From positions 1,254,310-1,318,309 of the forward strand of contig WELB01000007.1 in NCBI GenBank assembly GCA_009602725.1: a DNA stretch of 64,000 nt, written 5' to 3'. This stretch comes from Spirogloea muscicola. Lineage: Eukaryota; Streptophyta; Zygnematophyceae; Spirogloeales; Spirogloeaceae. The notes under the pieces were generated by a model. It had not been told where the DNA came from, did no database searches, and saw only the letters and a list, made by a program, of their open reading frames with translations. The position numbers were made by a program, and so were the translations under genes. Below are positions 1 to 11,412 of this stretch, in pieces. How positions within the stretch are numbered: the first letter of the stretch is position 1; the number at the start of each line of letters is the position of its first letter.

Positions 1-3000
1 ACCCTGCTGGTTCTGCATCCAGTCCTCCAATGTCAGGCACATCGAGAACACAACTTGTAATCTCTTCAAGCAGGATCTCGCTTGTAATAAGACCTGTTGT
101 TGTTGCCTGATATTCAGGTTCGCCTCGGGAGCTCATCAGCACGTGACGAAGGTGCCAGCACCGCAAACGCTGGTCAAGACCTGCTGAGAAAGCCAACCTG
201 CCGTCTGTCCAGACTCCTGCAGTGGCATGCAAAGAAGCAGATATTGCATAACGGACAGAAGGTCTTAGTCAACACTCGTCCATGTATGTATCCCAATGCA
301 AGTCTATGAGCAGCATGCACCTCATGCCAGCAATACATGCTAAAGTGGGCTATCTGCCACTCTGTGCTGCACCCTGTGCTGCAGAGCTTTTACTTGTGAT
401 GGTGAATTCATGGCAGAGCATACCTTTCACAGAAGACAAGTGCGCATTCGCAAGTGATCTGCGATGAATGCAGTGCACCACCATCTGCTGGGAGTCCAAG
501 CCAGCTTCAAGCAGCAAATGTTGGACATCCTGGCCTTGAGGAGCTGCCTGAGAAGCCATATTTTCGCAATTTACTTGCAGCACAGCCAAATGAATAGCTT
601 GGTCATCACCGCCAGTCACTAGAGTCAGTTGCCCCCCCGGAGTCATGAGCCCATCTTGCTGCTGGTTGTTTAGCTGCTTGCAGCTCAGGCTCCAATGAGT
701 GGGAGCCATGCTCAAGCTATTGATGCCCGACTGATGGATGCCGTCAAGGACCAGAATGGGCCTCAGCACTGTCACGCGTCTTCCTGTCATGGCGGACGAC
801 GTTGGACAGCCCACTTCAGCTGCCCCCTGCACTCTGACCATGAAAGCCAGCTCCTGAGTGCGATCGAGGCCAGCACCTGTGGCTGTCGCATCTACACTTC
901 CTCGCGTGCATGAACTGGCTGACTGTTTGCACCATCCTTTGTTCTCTGCAGAGCCCGAGGTTTGTACAGTGGTCTTGACATCAGCTTGAGCAGGACGAGA
1001 GAGTGGAATACCACCCGGGTGACTCTGCGCTTCCCTTGACAGATCATCCCCGTGCACATCTTCCAGGTGCTGTCTCTGCCAGACGGTACGGCGTGTGCGG
1101 GAGGCTTTGGGCTGGCTCCCACCTTGACTGCCTCGGCCCCTCAGGGGAAGCCTGGCTGAAGTGGGTGGCTCAGAAACAAAGGACTCAGTGTTCGACAGGA
1201 AGAAGTTGACAGAGGATGTAATGTCCCAGATGGCGGCAGCACCATCAGTGGCGCCGCTGCAGACGATGAATGCCAGATCCTCCAAGCGGTGCCCCTCTGC
1301 AGCAGAAGACAAAAAACACATGTAGGTACAGTCTTGATTAACTATTGTTATCACCATGCTCAATGCTTCTTCCAAGCTCAGCTGCATCAGGATGACCATG
1401 CTCACACAGCTCTTACCAAGCAGATCTTCATGAGGTTGCTTATTCAACACTTTGTGCTTCCTCTTGGAATATATGACGTGCGCGAGTGAGAGCACAGGAG
1501 CTGCATGATGACATAGTGCGGCAAGGAGGTGCCTGGCTCAAGGAAGACAAATACACACCCATGAGTAGCCCCTTGCGATACTTACGACATTGAGCTCAGC
1601 AAATGGACGACTAGCCATTAGCCTATGAGCCACATCACTAGTGTCTATTGCTCCTCCCACCCAACCTCTGCTTGGGCTTCTTAAGCACTTCATGTGGCAT
1701 AGAGAGCTCGCCTTTGCAGTCCACTATGGTGCAAGCTTTGGCTTGTTTGCAAGTCAAAGTAGCGCCCCTATTCTCAGCTCCTGGATTATATGGACCAGTG
1801 CTTCATGAGCAACAATTATCTTACCATGTATCTGTTGCAGCATGGAACACATGGAGTCGAAGTTGAGCGTCTGAGACGGCTGCAACGATGTATACAATCA
1901 ATGATCTGCACGCAGTGGCCAATATCCGTGCCCTCAGAAAGAGTAGTGCACATGACAGCAATAATGCACCCAGAATTATATGTCAATAGGAGGGTGAGAA
2001 TGTGCTTGGAAGAAGACACTGATATACCTACTCCTATTCGTTATTCAGGTCACTCATCAAGGTCCTCAACTGCGTGTCAGCAAAGAGTGTGACTCACCGG
2101 GACTGTATGCTGCCAATACTGAAAGCTGTAATTGCCATAATACGGTGGTCATTCTGCTCTTGCCTAGTGTTGGGAGCACTGTGAATGGGCGGCAGCTCTT
2201 GCTTTTTATATCCTGAACCTCCCTCTTTCACAGCATTGCCTACCTTGTGAGGTGAGCCCCCATCAGGAGAAGCATGTAAGTCGTCCACTGACATGCCCGC
2301 GGCTTTCAGTGTTAAGCTCTTCCTTGGCCTTGCTGGTCTGAAAGTGCTAACCCAACCCGAAACAAGCTGACAGGGTCGTGGCTTTAAGAGAGGGCTGACT
2401 TCCGGCATAAGCAAGCCGACATCTTCCTCTGCAACTTGCACCCACTCATGCGACCAGCAGGCCATGCCTTCCTTGGCTCCCGCGGTCACGGTGATCACGG
2501 ACGGTCTGATGGCCTGTCCATCTGCTGATGGCATCATATGAAATGGTACAACACTTCCACCTACCACATGGCCAATCTCTGCGGCCACAGCACTTGCTCT
2601 TACAGGTGCACCACCTGCCAGCTCTCCTAGCACTTTTGCTGAGCACAGCTTTTGCTGACTGGTCCTTGCATCTGGAATGTATCTTCACAAGCATGCACCA
2701 TAGTAGAGTGCACATCAGAGTAAGGCTTTTGACAACTTGCAAGATATGCAGATTGGAGTATACCAAGAAATTGTTCTTGGAAATACCAAGAAGATGGTCC
2801 AGCTATTCAGTATTGGGGTATCAAGTACGATAGACAAGGATAAGCATTTCCCACTCTGCATATGAATGTCAAGCATGCAGAGCCAATCATCTCTTGCTCA
2901 CTTGATGGTCCTCACTGTACCATCTTCTGATCCTGTCAAGATATAGGACATCTGAAGCTGGCCACTTCCTTCTGTACTGTGCCTTGCTGGTGGCCTTAAG

Positions 3001-6000
3001 AAGGAAGCAGTATGTATCTCTCTCCCATGATATTGGAGCTGAAAAGAACGTGGGTGTACAAGCTGCCCACTATAACAAGCTTCTTGGTGCGGAGGATTGG
3101 GCGGAGATCTGGGTACCTCACGATGTATATGAATCTTTTGATCCTGCCATGTGAATTAAATTAACTGCACATCATTAGTAGGAGTCAATAACTTGCCAAA
3201 TCATTCATTTGAAACAGCTTCTGAGTGCATATTCCATGTATCCTGTGCGGCTCTCCAACTCTAAGTAGGGTTATGGTCACAATGGTGACTGTATGTTGCT
3301 GTTGGTTGTGCATGTTCACTGATACTGTTTGCCAGTATGCTATAAAAATACATCAAAAAAGTTTGCATATTGCACGACTGATGAAGGTGCAAGCAAGTCT
3401 CAATTTTCTGCTATACAAAAAGGTCTTTGAATGAGAAGGAATGTGACACCATCTATAACGGCACAAGGAGTGAACCTTGAGATATGCAAAACATTGGCGG
3501 AAGGCTTGTATATTATCCACATTTATAGAATGTGGGCGATTCCACCCACCACAGGGGACACGCAGGAGCTTCACAAGAAACCACTGTGTATTAATGGCTA
3601 CCTGACCAAAACATCTGATGGACTGGATATCATTTCAAAGACAGTGATGCCCTGCCCTTTGTGGCAGGCTTCTTAAACAAGCTGCTGATTTAAAAAAAAT
3701 TCAGGAAGCAAGAATTACAGAGAGCAATCAGCTACATGAATCTCCGTCAGACTTGCTTACCTCAAGTTGGCTGGAAAGGCTCCAAATGACAAAATCAGAT
3801 GCAGAGAAGCCTACTGCCATGCGCTCATGATCATTCTCCTCTATCTTTGGCATGCCTCGTATTGTCACCACAGCTTCCACTACTGTGATCCCTGGCACCG
3901 GCTCGACCCTAAGACATGTCATTGCTGCCGGCTTTTCTGTAGATGCTCGACTGGAATAAACATGGTGGCATATGCAGCCATCTCTGCCCGTCTACGCAAG
4001 GTGATCAATACTGGGGATTAGCTGGCATGCAGGGAACATAGTAGGCCATAATGCTAATTAAGATGGTTCTGCAGATCAAGATATGGCACTCATGACTATT
4101 GCACAACTGCTGATAAAGTAGCTGCAACTCATGCTTGATATGATTTCTGTGCAACGAGCCTGCTCACCGAGGAAATGTTGATTTTCTCAACATCACGTAT
4201 GTTATTTGGAATTGCGACTGACAGAATCGCCGAAATACCATGTGCAGCTTTAGTCACGGCCACAAGTGTCGGCAGAGATTTGGCAAGCTCTGCAGCTGGG
4301 CAAGAGAACACAAGGATGTTGCTTTTCTGGTCGCCACAAACAAGAAGCTGCGCAAGGAAAGCAAGTGGAGGGTATCCTTGGGGCTGAGAGGATGACTGTG
4401 CCTCCACGAAGAATGACTGTAACTCCACCATCTAATAGCCAATCAGAGCAGACAAAAGCTTTGCTTGGCAGCCAAAATGCATCAAAGAGAAGCCCGCCTG
4501 CAAGTACCTAAGTGCAAAAACTCAAGGCCACAGCTATGTACCTCCTCATTCTTGCACACGTCCAGACACAAGATACGTGCCCCATAAGGCGATGAGAAAG
4601 TAAAAGCTCTTGTTGGAATGAGTAAGGGATGACGTTGCACAGTCTTCTCTTCCTCTGACTTGATAAGCCTCTCAAGTGCCCACCACGTCAATGTACCAAA
4701 AGGATCCGTGGTAAATACTGTCCTGTGAGACAACAAAGATCAACTTACATCATAAAGCTGTGGAAGCTAGAAATCTCATTCACCCAAAAGATCAAGCTGC
4801 ATATCAAGTACAACACTTCCAACCGGTAACGTAAGACTCCCCACTCTCGTCCTTGCTCCAGTGGCAGCAGTCCTCTAGCTCTATAGCTATTGCAAACTGA
4901 TGCCTTAGAAGAAGTAAGCAGACAATCACTACGCTCTCTCATGTTCTTGCGGCAGCCATCTCTTCGCTCAACACTCAACTTACAATGGCCAAAGCGAGCA
5001 AGCACTGATGTGCCTCATAGTAGGGACTTTGCAAACAGACTCACGACCTAGCACTGAAGAAGTTGGACTCGGACATGGAATGGTCTTCACCTGTTCCCTG
5101 CTTTCCTGCAGAAGAACGTCCCAAGAAGCTGCCGTTGGCCATAGCATTGCCACGTGCAACTCCAGATAATCTGAAACGCTGCCTCAGCACTCATGCAGAC
5201 GGCAGTTGCATACCCCATTCCATCTCCATAGGCGATTGTGTGCATCTCAGCAACACCTTCAGTTGACTCTCCAGGGTACGCAGGTGACCTCAGTGCAGCA
5301 ACTTTAATGCTGCAAGATTCTGTACATGCTGGAGCTGCTGACAAGTTGTGCTCATAACACCCATTGAGAACATCCATTGTGACTATGGGACCTCTCCCTG
5401 CCTCAAGAACCGCTGGTACAATTGTTGCCCACTGAGCTGTGGCAATTGTGTAGCGATGTAAGAGGCCCAGATTGGTGGCAACATAGAGAATATGATAATT
5501 TGCCAGCGCCAAGCACCGTACATACTCAGTCTTACTGCATAAACCATAACAAGCACTGATCGGTCTACATAATCAAGTATAGGCCTACTTCAGGTTGAGA
5601 TGTTGTAGAAGTTGCACTTGGCTGCTCAGACATGCACCTTGCAGTCACGACCAAGCAATAAACGGAGAGACCTCTACCTGCATTTATGCTCCACATCAGC
5701 TTCATGGTGCTCAGAAGAGCGGTCTACTTTGATTGCCAAAGGATCAGCAACAGAAATATGAAAATCAGCTGCTTTATGATGGCCTGACTGCTGATGTTCA
5801 GCTGTTGCAGCAGCAAGTGCGCCTGTAAGTGCCTGTGTGGTAAGGATGTGCACTTTAATGGAGGCATCTGCGCCCCCCGTCAGTAAGCAAGTTGTTGTAG
5901 GATCATATATGCATCTCCATATAGCTCGGCCCCTGCAGAAATTATCCAAGCCCACCTTGGTCTTCTGATTAAGATGGCCAATGGAGCTTGCTATACATGA

Positions 6001-9000
6001 AGTGATGCCAGAGTGGCCACCAGCTTAAGTACTTCACTGAACATGGACTTACTCAAGGCAGCAATCACTATAACAGTGTCATGTAAGAACGACAGTCGGT
6101 CAACATATCCACAGTATCCTGTGACAACCACTCATCAGTATATGAGTACACAAATATCTGAACAGAACCGTCAAAATGCTACAACGCACTGGTGGCCGCG
6201 GATGATGCGCAGGAGGTTGCCAGATCGTGTCCAGACCCGACAAGTGCAGTCCTCGCTGACTGTCACAGTAATCTGCATCAAAAATCAGCACCAAAAAGTG
6301 GCATGTAAGGGAGTACCATCTCTCCAACTACCTTGCAAAGGCGAAAGTGTCAGTGTCGGCAGTAAGGAAGACAGCAAGAGGGCTTTGTAGTGAGCACTTC
6401 AAGTCGACATTCTAGGGAGCAACAGACCTGCTCATTTACTGCACAATCCCAAAGTCGCGCCGAGTGTCCAAAGAGGGCAGGCCCTGGCTCGCAACTTGGT
6501 GCCTCCAATTGGCTTCCACTGAAGCGCCACATTCTTGCGCTGCATTTCAGCGCAAGAACTGTGTGAATCATGTGATCCCCATTACAAGCGTCAGGTGCAG
6601 ATGTGCGTGCTGTCTCTGATGAAGGCCATAGTTTGACATTTAGGTGCCACTGTTGTGACAAAGGCATCAACAAGGGTGCAACTTTACTCCTTCAAGTTAA
6701 AATGTTAGGCGACCCCATCGTTAGGAAGACAAAAGGTGCACCTAGTAAGAGGGATACAGTCACATTGACATCACTGAATACCTGCGATCATCTGAGGCTG
6801 ACCCCAGCAGACGCCCATTAGAGGACCAACTCAATCGGTGTATGGAGCCCTCGTGACCTTCTAGATTATGCAGTGGCACTGCGGTTCTCGTCATGCATGA
6901 AGACGCCCTTCTGGGTAGGGCCCCTTGGTGGAGCTTAAAGCTCCCCTCAAGATGTGAGGTGTTAGTTGTGAAGTCAATTCCTGTACAATCAAGTACGCCT
7001 CCTTGTGTTAGAGGTTTCTTTCCCAAGGTATGCTGGTCGATTTGGGAGGCTCCAAGAGCTGCTGCTACAACATTACCACCATGTGAGCCTGTGACCTTCC
7101 AAATTTGGACCTGCGCAACCAGAACCTCAACAATGAAATCAAGGAATGAGGAAGCGACCTTTCCTATGTTTCAAAGACTGGTAAGCACCAAGTGACATCT
7201 TGTGCAGTCCTGCCAAAAATTGATAGAACAACTGACTGTACCATGAAAACCTCATGTCACTTAGGATGCCTGCAGTACAACTTTCAGCTGTACTGAGGTA
7301 TAAGCTATCCGGTAAGCACAACTTGTCTGATGATGCATAGGTGGATGCGCCAACCTTGTTGTATATGGTCCCACCAGCGACTTTCAGTGACTCTAAAGAG
7401 GAACCCCACAAACTTAGCGAATACAGCAAACACGGCTCTGCAAAAGCAGTACAACATATGAGATTCTAGTCTTCCTTGACTTTGACTCCTGTCATATAGA
7501 CATGGCAGGTCATTGGGTGAGTCCACAGAAAAACAACCTCTGCAGACTACCCGCTGAGTCAAGAATTAGACTCAGCAGGTACTGCATTAGTTGAAACTAC
7601 GGAACAAGCTTGCCAGCACTGACATATACGTAGTCTACAATCTCAATCCATATGGCAATGGCATTAAGGACTAGTACTTCAATATTTCAAGCAAAGTGGC
7701 ACATGATGCAAAATTAGAATGACGAAGCAGTAGGAGAGCAACATTGTCTTGATTTGTTCATGTAGGCATTGCAGGCTCCTCTGCATCTGCCCAAATACGC
7801 AAAGGAAAACTCCTTGTTCCACTACAGCGCGACTATTCTGGATGACAGTACATAGCATGCTCACTTGCCAGAGCATGCCACTTGTAAGACTCTGCATGGT
7901 ATGGACCATTCCCAGATCTCAACGGTGTTGTTGGTCAAACCAACTGCAAGGAAGGGTGGCCACATTGCGCCTTCCTCGAGTACAGGCCAGTCGTCCTGAT
8001 TGATTGGAGACAAGCCAGGTCAATTAAGTCAACAGCAAGGTCTATTGATGCCATGGATGCAAGGTCACATGGCTGCGGGCCTTCTTGCGTATGCTACTAG
8101 CTAATAAAAATAACATGGTCTGATTGGCAAGGCATGATGCGACGTTGACCTGCTAATGTCTTAAGACAATGCATGGACGTGCCAAGGAATTTGCAGATAG
8201 TCAAGACCATTATCACGAGCATGACCCGGGCTTTCAGATCTGGACTTGGCAGACTGAACCATGATGAGTGGTGCTTGCAAAAGAGTTGGGAGTCTTGACT
8301 CACATACAGAAGTCTGGCGTCTAGGATCCAATGACTCAGCCTTGGCAAGCTACTCACTACCTCCAGCTCCTCCTCTTGGTCATAGCTATGTGCTGGAAAT
8401 ACTCCTACCATTTTCAGCTTCCTCTCTCCAAATACGACCACCAACTGCTTTCTCCTTGCTTTGCCCTCGCCTTGCCGACTTGGCGCAACACCTGTCCTCT
8501 CCTCAACGCTCTCCTTAAGCCCCCTCTCAGCCTGATCCCAAGTATGAGGGAAGGTCTCACCATTTCCAGGGCCATGTATACCATGTATGCGAATGCCACT
8601 GAATATCGAGCACGAATTCAGTAGCCGACCAGATTGAATGTGGTACCACAAGAGGTGACCTCCTACTCCTGCAAACAAAGAAAAGTCTCTCAGGGAATGT
8701 ATAATACTATAATTGCTCAAAGCACGTCTGCAAGCATCCCAATCACCAGAATCTCTGACCAGACCTACGACCTTCAAACCCTGAACCCTCAAACCCCTCT
8801 CATTGAAACCCCTAAGTTGGATCATACAAGGAAGGCTGTCCCAGGTGCAGTGAGTCCTGATTTAAGGCGAAATTATGACTGCTGCTCGTTGTGTGCGCCA
8901 GCTATTCATAACCGGCTAGTCTGGCCGACGAGGAAGGGGTCACCAGCTCCCAAACTGCACTCTTCAGCCTCAACCTGGACAAGAAGAGACTACTGTGCTT

Positions 9001-9146
9001 GAAGCATAGTGAGAAGGAATCAGTCACTCACCTGCTAGAAAAGTGAGCTCACGCGTTACGCTGTCCTGCTTTGTGTATGTCCAACTCACAAAACAGAGGG
9101 CGGAGACATCCCCAACATATTCGGAGTTGGTAAAACTCACAACCAT
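1..9146 (-). CDS. WDR6: WDR6/Trm734-like WD40-repeat protein, 3' end off the window
   Basis: A multi-exon gene read right to left. Known role of the family: WDR6 (yeast Trm734/Rtt10) is the WD40 partner of the Trm7/FTSJ1 2'-O-methyltransferase acting on position 34 of tRNAs. Seen in order: start exon at 9146 with EYVGDVSALCF; LLWYHIQSGRLLNSCSIFSG near 8550-8678; LAVGLTNNTVEIWEW near 7930; LYSLSLWGSSLESLKVAGG near 7350-7429; VQIWKVTGSHG near 7090; the signature GHEGSIHRLSWSSNGRLLGS with SASDDR near 6800; LFGHSARLWDC near 6470; GRAIWRCIYDPTTTCLLTGG near 5900; HQSGINSLS and LVTGGDDQAIHL near 600-750; and WTDGRLAFSAGLDQRLRCWH in the exon running into position 1. These follow the WDR6 order from N to C terminus. 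The C-terminal end lies outside the window. It is head-to-head with an F-box gene over a short promoter. Identity is quite sure; exon edges are approximate. Confidence 0.85.
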
Positions 9147-9285
9147 TACACAAGCATCAAGAAAACCCCTCAGGGGACAGAACCCAGCCTTGATGCCCCT
9201 GAAGCTCCTCTGATTGAGCAAAGCTTCAATATCCGCGGGCTCAGAAGCTCCAGGTCGGCGCGCAAGTGCTCCCTCTGGGAGTACT
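9147..9285. promoter_or_regulatory. Short shared promoter between WDR6 (-) and F-box gene (+)
   Basis: The likely WDR6 start codon (9146, minus strand) and a candidate F-box start (9286, or 9214 if the longer frame is used) are at most about 140 bp apart, with GC content rising sharply to the right. The spacing fits a bidirectional promoter. No TATA box or named motif was recognised; this is inferred from gene layout. Confidence 0.4.
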
Positions 9286-10248
9286 ATGACTGGCCGGCAC
9301 ACAGGGGGCAATCAGCTGCAGCAAGCTGCGCCCGGCAGCACGTCGAGCTGTCCCAAGCTCCAGGCGAGCGCTCCAGCGTACCGGGGAGCTGAAGCGGGCC
9401 CGCAAGAGGCCGCCCGCGGCGGCGGCGGCGGCGTCGGCGGCGGCGGCGGCGGCGGCGGTGGCGGGGGCGGGTTTTGGTCCTGCACCGACGTCGCGGAGAG
9501 CTGCTTCGAGCGGCTGAGCCTGCGGTCGCTGTGCACCGCGGCGCTCGTCTGCAAGGCCTGGCACTCCATCTGCGGTGCGTCGACCGCCGCCGCAGCATTC
9601 ATTGCCGCCGCTAAGCCCAGTGCAGGCTGGACGACGAGACGTCAGATTGGTGACGTGGGTCACGTAGATTACCGTCGTCTGCTGCCGCACTGGCGGCCAT
9701 GACTGCCGGGCCCGTGTCGGCTATTGGCGGCCACCATCGAGTGCCAATGTACCAATGGCCATGCTGTTGCCACCACCATGGCAGGCTCGGAGGAGCTGTG
9801 GCGGCTCCAGCTGGAGCGGCAGCTGGGCCCCGACGCGCCGCTGCAGCTGCCGGAGCGGCGGCGCAAGGGCGGCCGCGGCGGCCACTGCCACTGGCGGCGC
9901 CTGGTGCAGGCGGCGCTGGGGCTGCCGCTGGGCCTCTCCGGCGATAGCGCCGCCGCCGCCGCCGCCGCCGGGCCTTGCCTCGCCGCTGAGGCCGTCGCAT
10001 GGTCCAGCCAGACCGACGACGCCCGCCGTGGCGCCGATGCCACGCTCGAAGACGACTCCTTCTGGGGCAGCAGGGTCAGCCTCGCTTCTGCTGATCGTCG
10101 CTGGCACTCCTCCTTCGCTGGCCTGCGACACCAGCATGTCCTCGACGTTGCGAACGCCGGCAACCAACCGGCCCGANGCTTGCGCAGCGGGGTTGCTCTT
10201 CCTCCCCTCAGCTCATCTGACTTCCTACTGCTGACACGGGGGTATTGA
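9214..10248 (+). CDS. F-box protein, 5' part only, running into a LINE tail
   Basis: Exon 1 (about 9214 or 9286 to 9572) has a poly-glycine tract coded by GGC repeats, then an F-box-like segment: CTDVAESCFERLSLRSLCTA followed by ALVCKAWHSICG. A GTGCGT donor follows at 9573, and an acceptor near 9781 leads into GSEELWRLQLERQLGPDA, which continues the F-box fold (cysteine-lysine-alanine-tryptophan then SEELWR is typical). F-box proteins link substrates to SCF (SKP1-CUL1) ubiquitin ligases; the substrate here is unknown. Exon 2 is rich in Ala, Arg and Gly. Its frame runs through a single N (10177) into a peptide ending LLLTRGY-stop, which matches LINE tails elsewhere in the window. The true C terminus is therefore either lost, interrupted by the LINE, or misjoined in the assembly. 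The F-box call is good; the full gene model is not resolved. Confidence 0.55.
10178..10248 (+). mobile_element. LINE 3' coding tail
   Basis: Right after the single N at 10177 the frame reads ALPPLSSSDFLLLTRGY-stop. The last ten residues match the C-terminal peptide of the longer LINE copies at 22.5 and 29.9 kb. It is a short 5'-truncated remnant, or the result of a scaffold join at the N. Confidence 0.6.
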
Positions 10249-11412
10249 GGGCGCCCTGTCTGCCTAGCCTTTGGCTCCGTCATGAACACCTGTATGCATC
10301 TGGCTGGCATTTCACAGCCGATTCTTTCATATCAGCAGCCGCTTCCTCCCCGATGGAAGTCGTTGCCAATTGTCGCCTCGTGGCCCGGGAGCGCTGACGT
10401 CGTCCTGGGCTGCCGGGTGGCACTCGGCGCCACTTGGGGCGAGCCGGCGCCTCACGGTGGGCGACGTCCAGAGCGGCGGGGCTACGGGGCGGGCTGCTTT
10501 CTCGTCTTCCGTTCGCTCCAGACGCGGGAGTCATTGGGGCGGAGCGCCGCGCACTTCCAAGACGAAGACGGGGCCGCTGTTGCGCTGGCCTCCGGCGGCC
10601 CCCGGGTCCAGGCTCCGCCGCCGCTGGCGCGGTCCATGCCAGTGCCGCAGCGGCGCTGACCCCCAGTCACCAGTCAGTGGCTCCCGCCAGTGGCTCCTCC
10701 CCGCCCGCTGCGCCGCTCCTTAGCCCGGCTCGCGCCGTGGATTGCCCCCGAGCTCCGCTTCTCGGCGCGATCCCCTTGCCCCGGCTGTGCCTCTGAGGCT
10801 CCCTCAGTGGCTCCCTTTCCGTCTGGAGCTACGGCGGAGCGGCATTGCGGTACTGCGTTGCAACGAGGCGGAGCCCCCGCTGGCACACCTCTCGCCTCCT
10901 CTGGGACCGTCCTTCAGAGTGACGCTCATGCTGGAGGTCGACTGACACGAGCCTGGCGGCCGGTTGCGAGCATGTCGTCGCGAGGCTCCCTCCTCTGCGG
11001 CTCCTCGGAACGGCCTGCTGCAGGCAGGACCCAGGCGCAAGGCTCGCGATGAGTGGCTGGCGGACCATCCAGAACGCGGCCAGAGAAGGGTGACTGTCCA
11101 ATGTCGTCATCATCACGGCGCCTCTCACACAAGAAGAGTGGCTCATGGCCAATGCCCCCTGGAAAACCAGCACGCTTCCTGGTTAGCAAACGATTAACCA
11201 CTTCCAATCAAGGATGAGTCTACACTTACGAGCTTCTAAGACAGTGTTGTACAGTCTGCTCTCTTTGTGATAGTGCTACTTGCCAAGCACTCATCTTCCC
11301 GGGAAATGCTGCCTGGCTCTCCAAAATTTAATCTTCTCTGCAAAGAAACACTCCTTTCCAGATAATTGTCCATGTTTGGCAGCTGCCGCTTACTTTCAAC
11401 TTCTGAGAGTAA
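10249..11412. other. GC-rich stretch without a recognised gene
   Basis: About 900 bp of very GC-rich sequence (to about 11100) followed by a more balanced stretch. Several open frames exist on both strands, but their composition (Arg, Ala, Pro, Gly) is what GC-rich DNA gives by chance and none resembles a known protein. It probably contains the promoter and 5' UTR, perhaps a first exon, of the GBA2-like gene downstream. Part may be LINE-derived. Confidence 0.3.

Noticed and set aside
9418-9473. Long GGC run and the poly-Pro, poly-Arg and poly-Gly frames on both strands
   Set aside because: Composition artefact of a GGC microsatellite; only the poly-Gly frame leading into the F-box has support.
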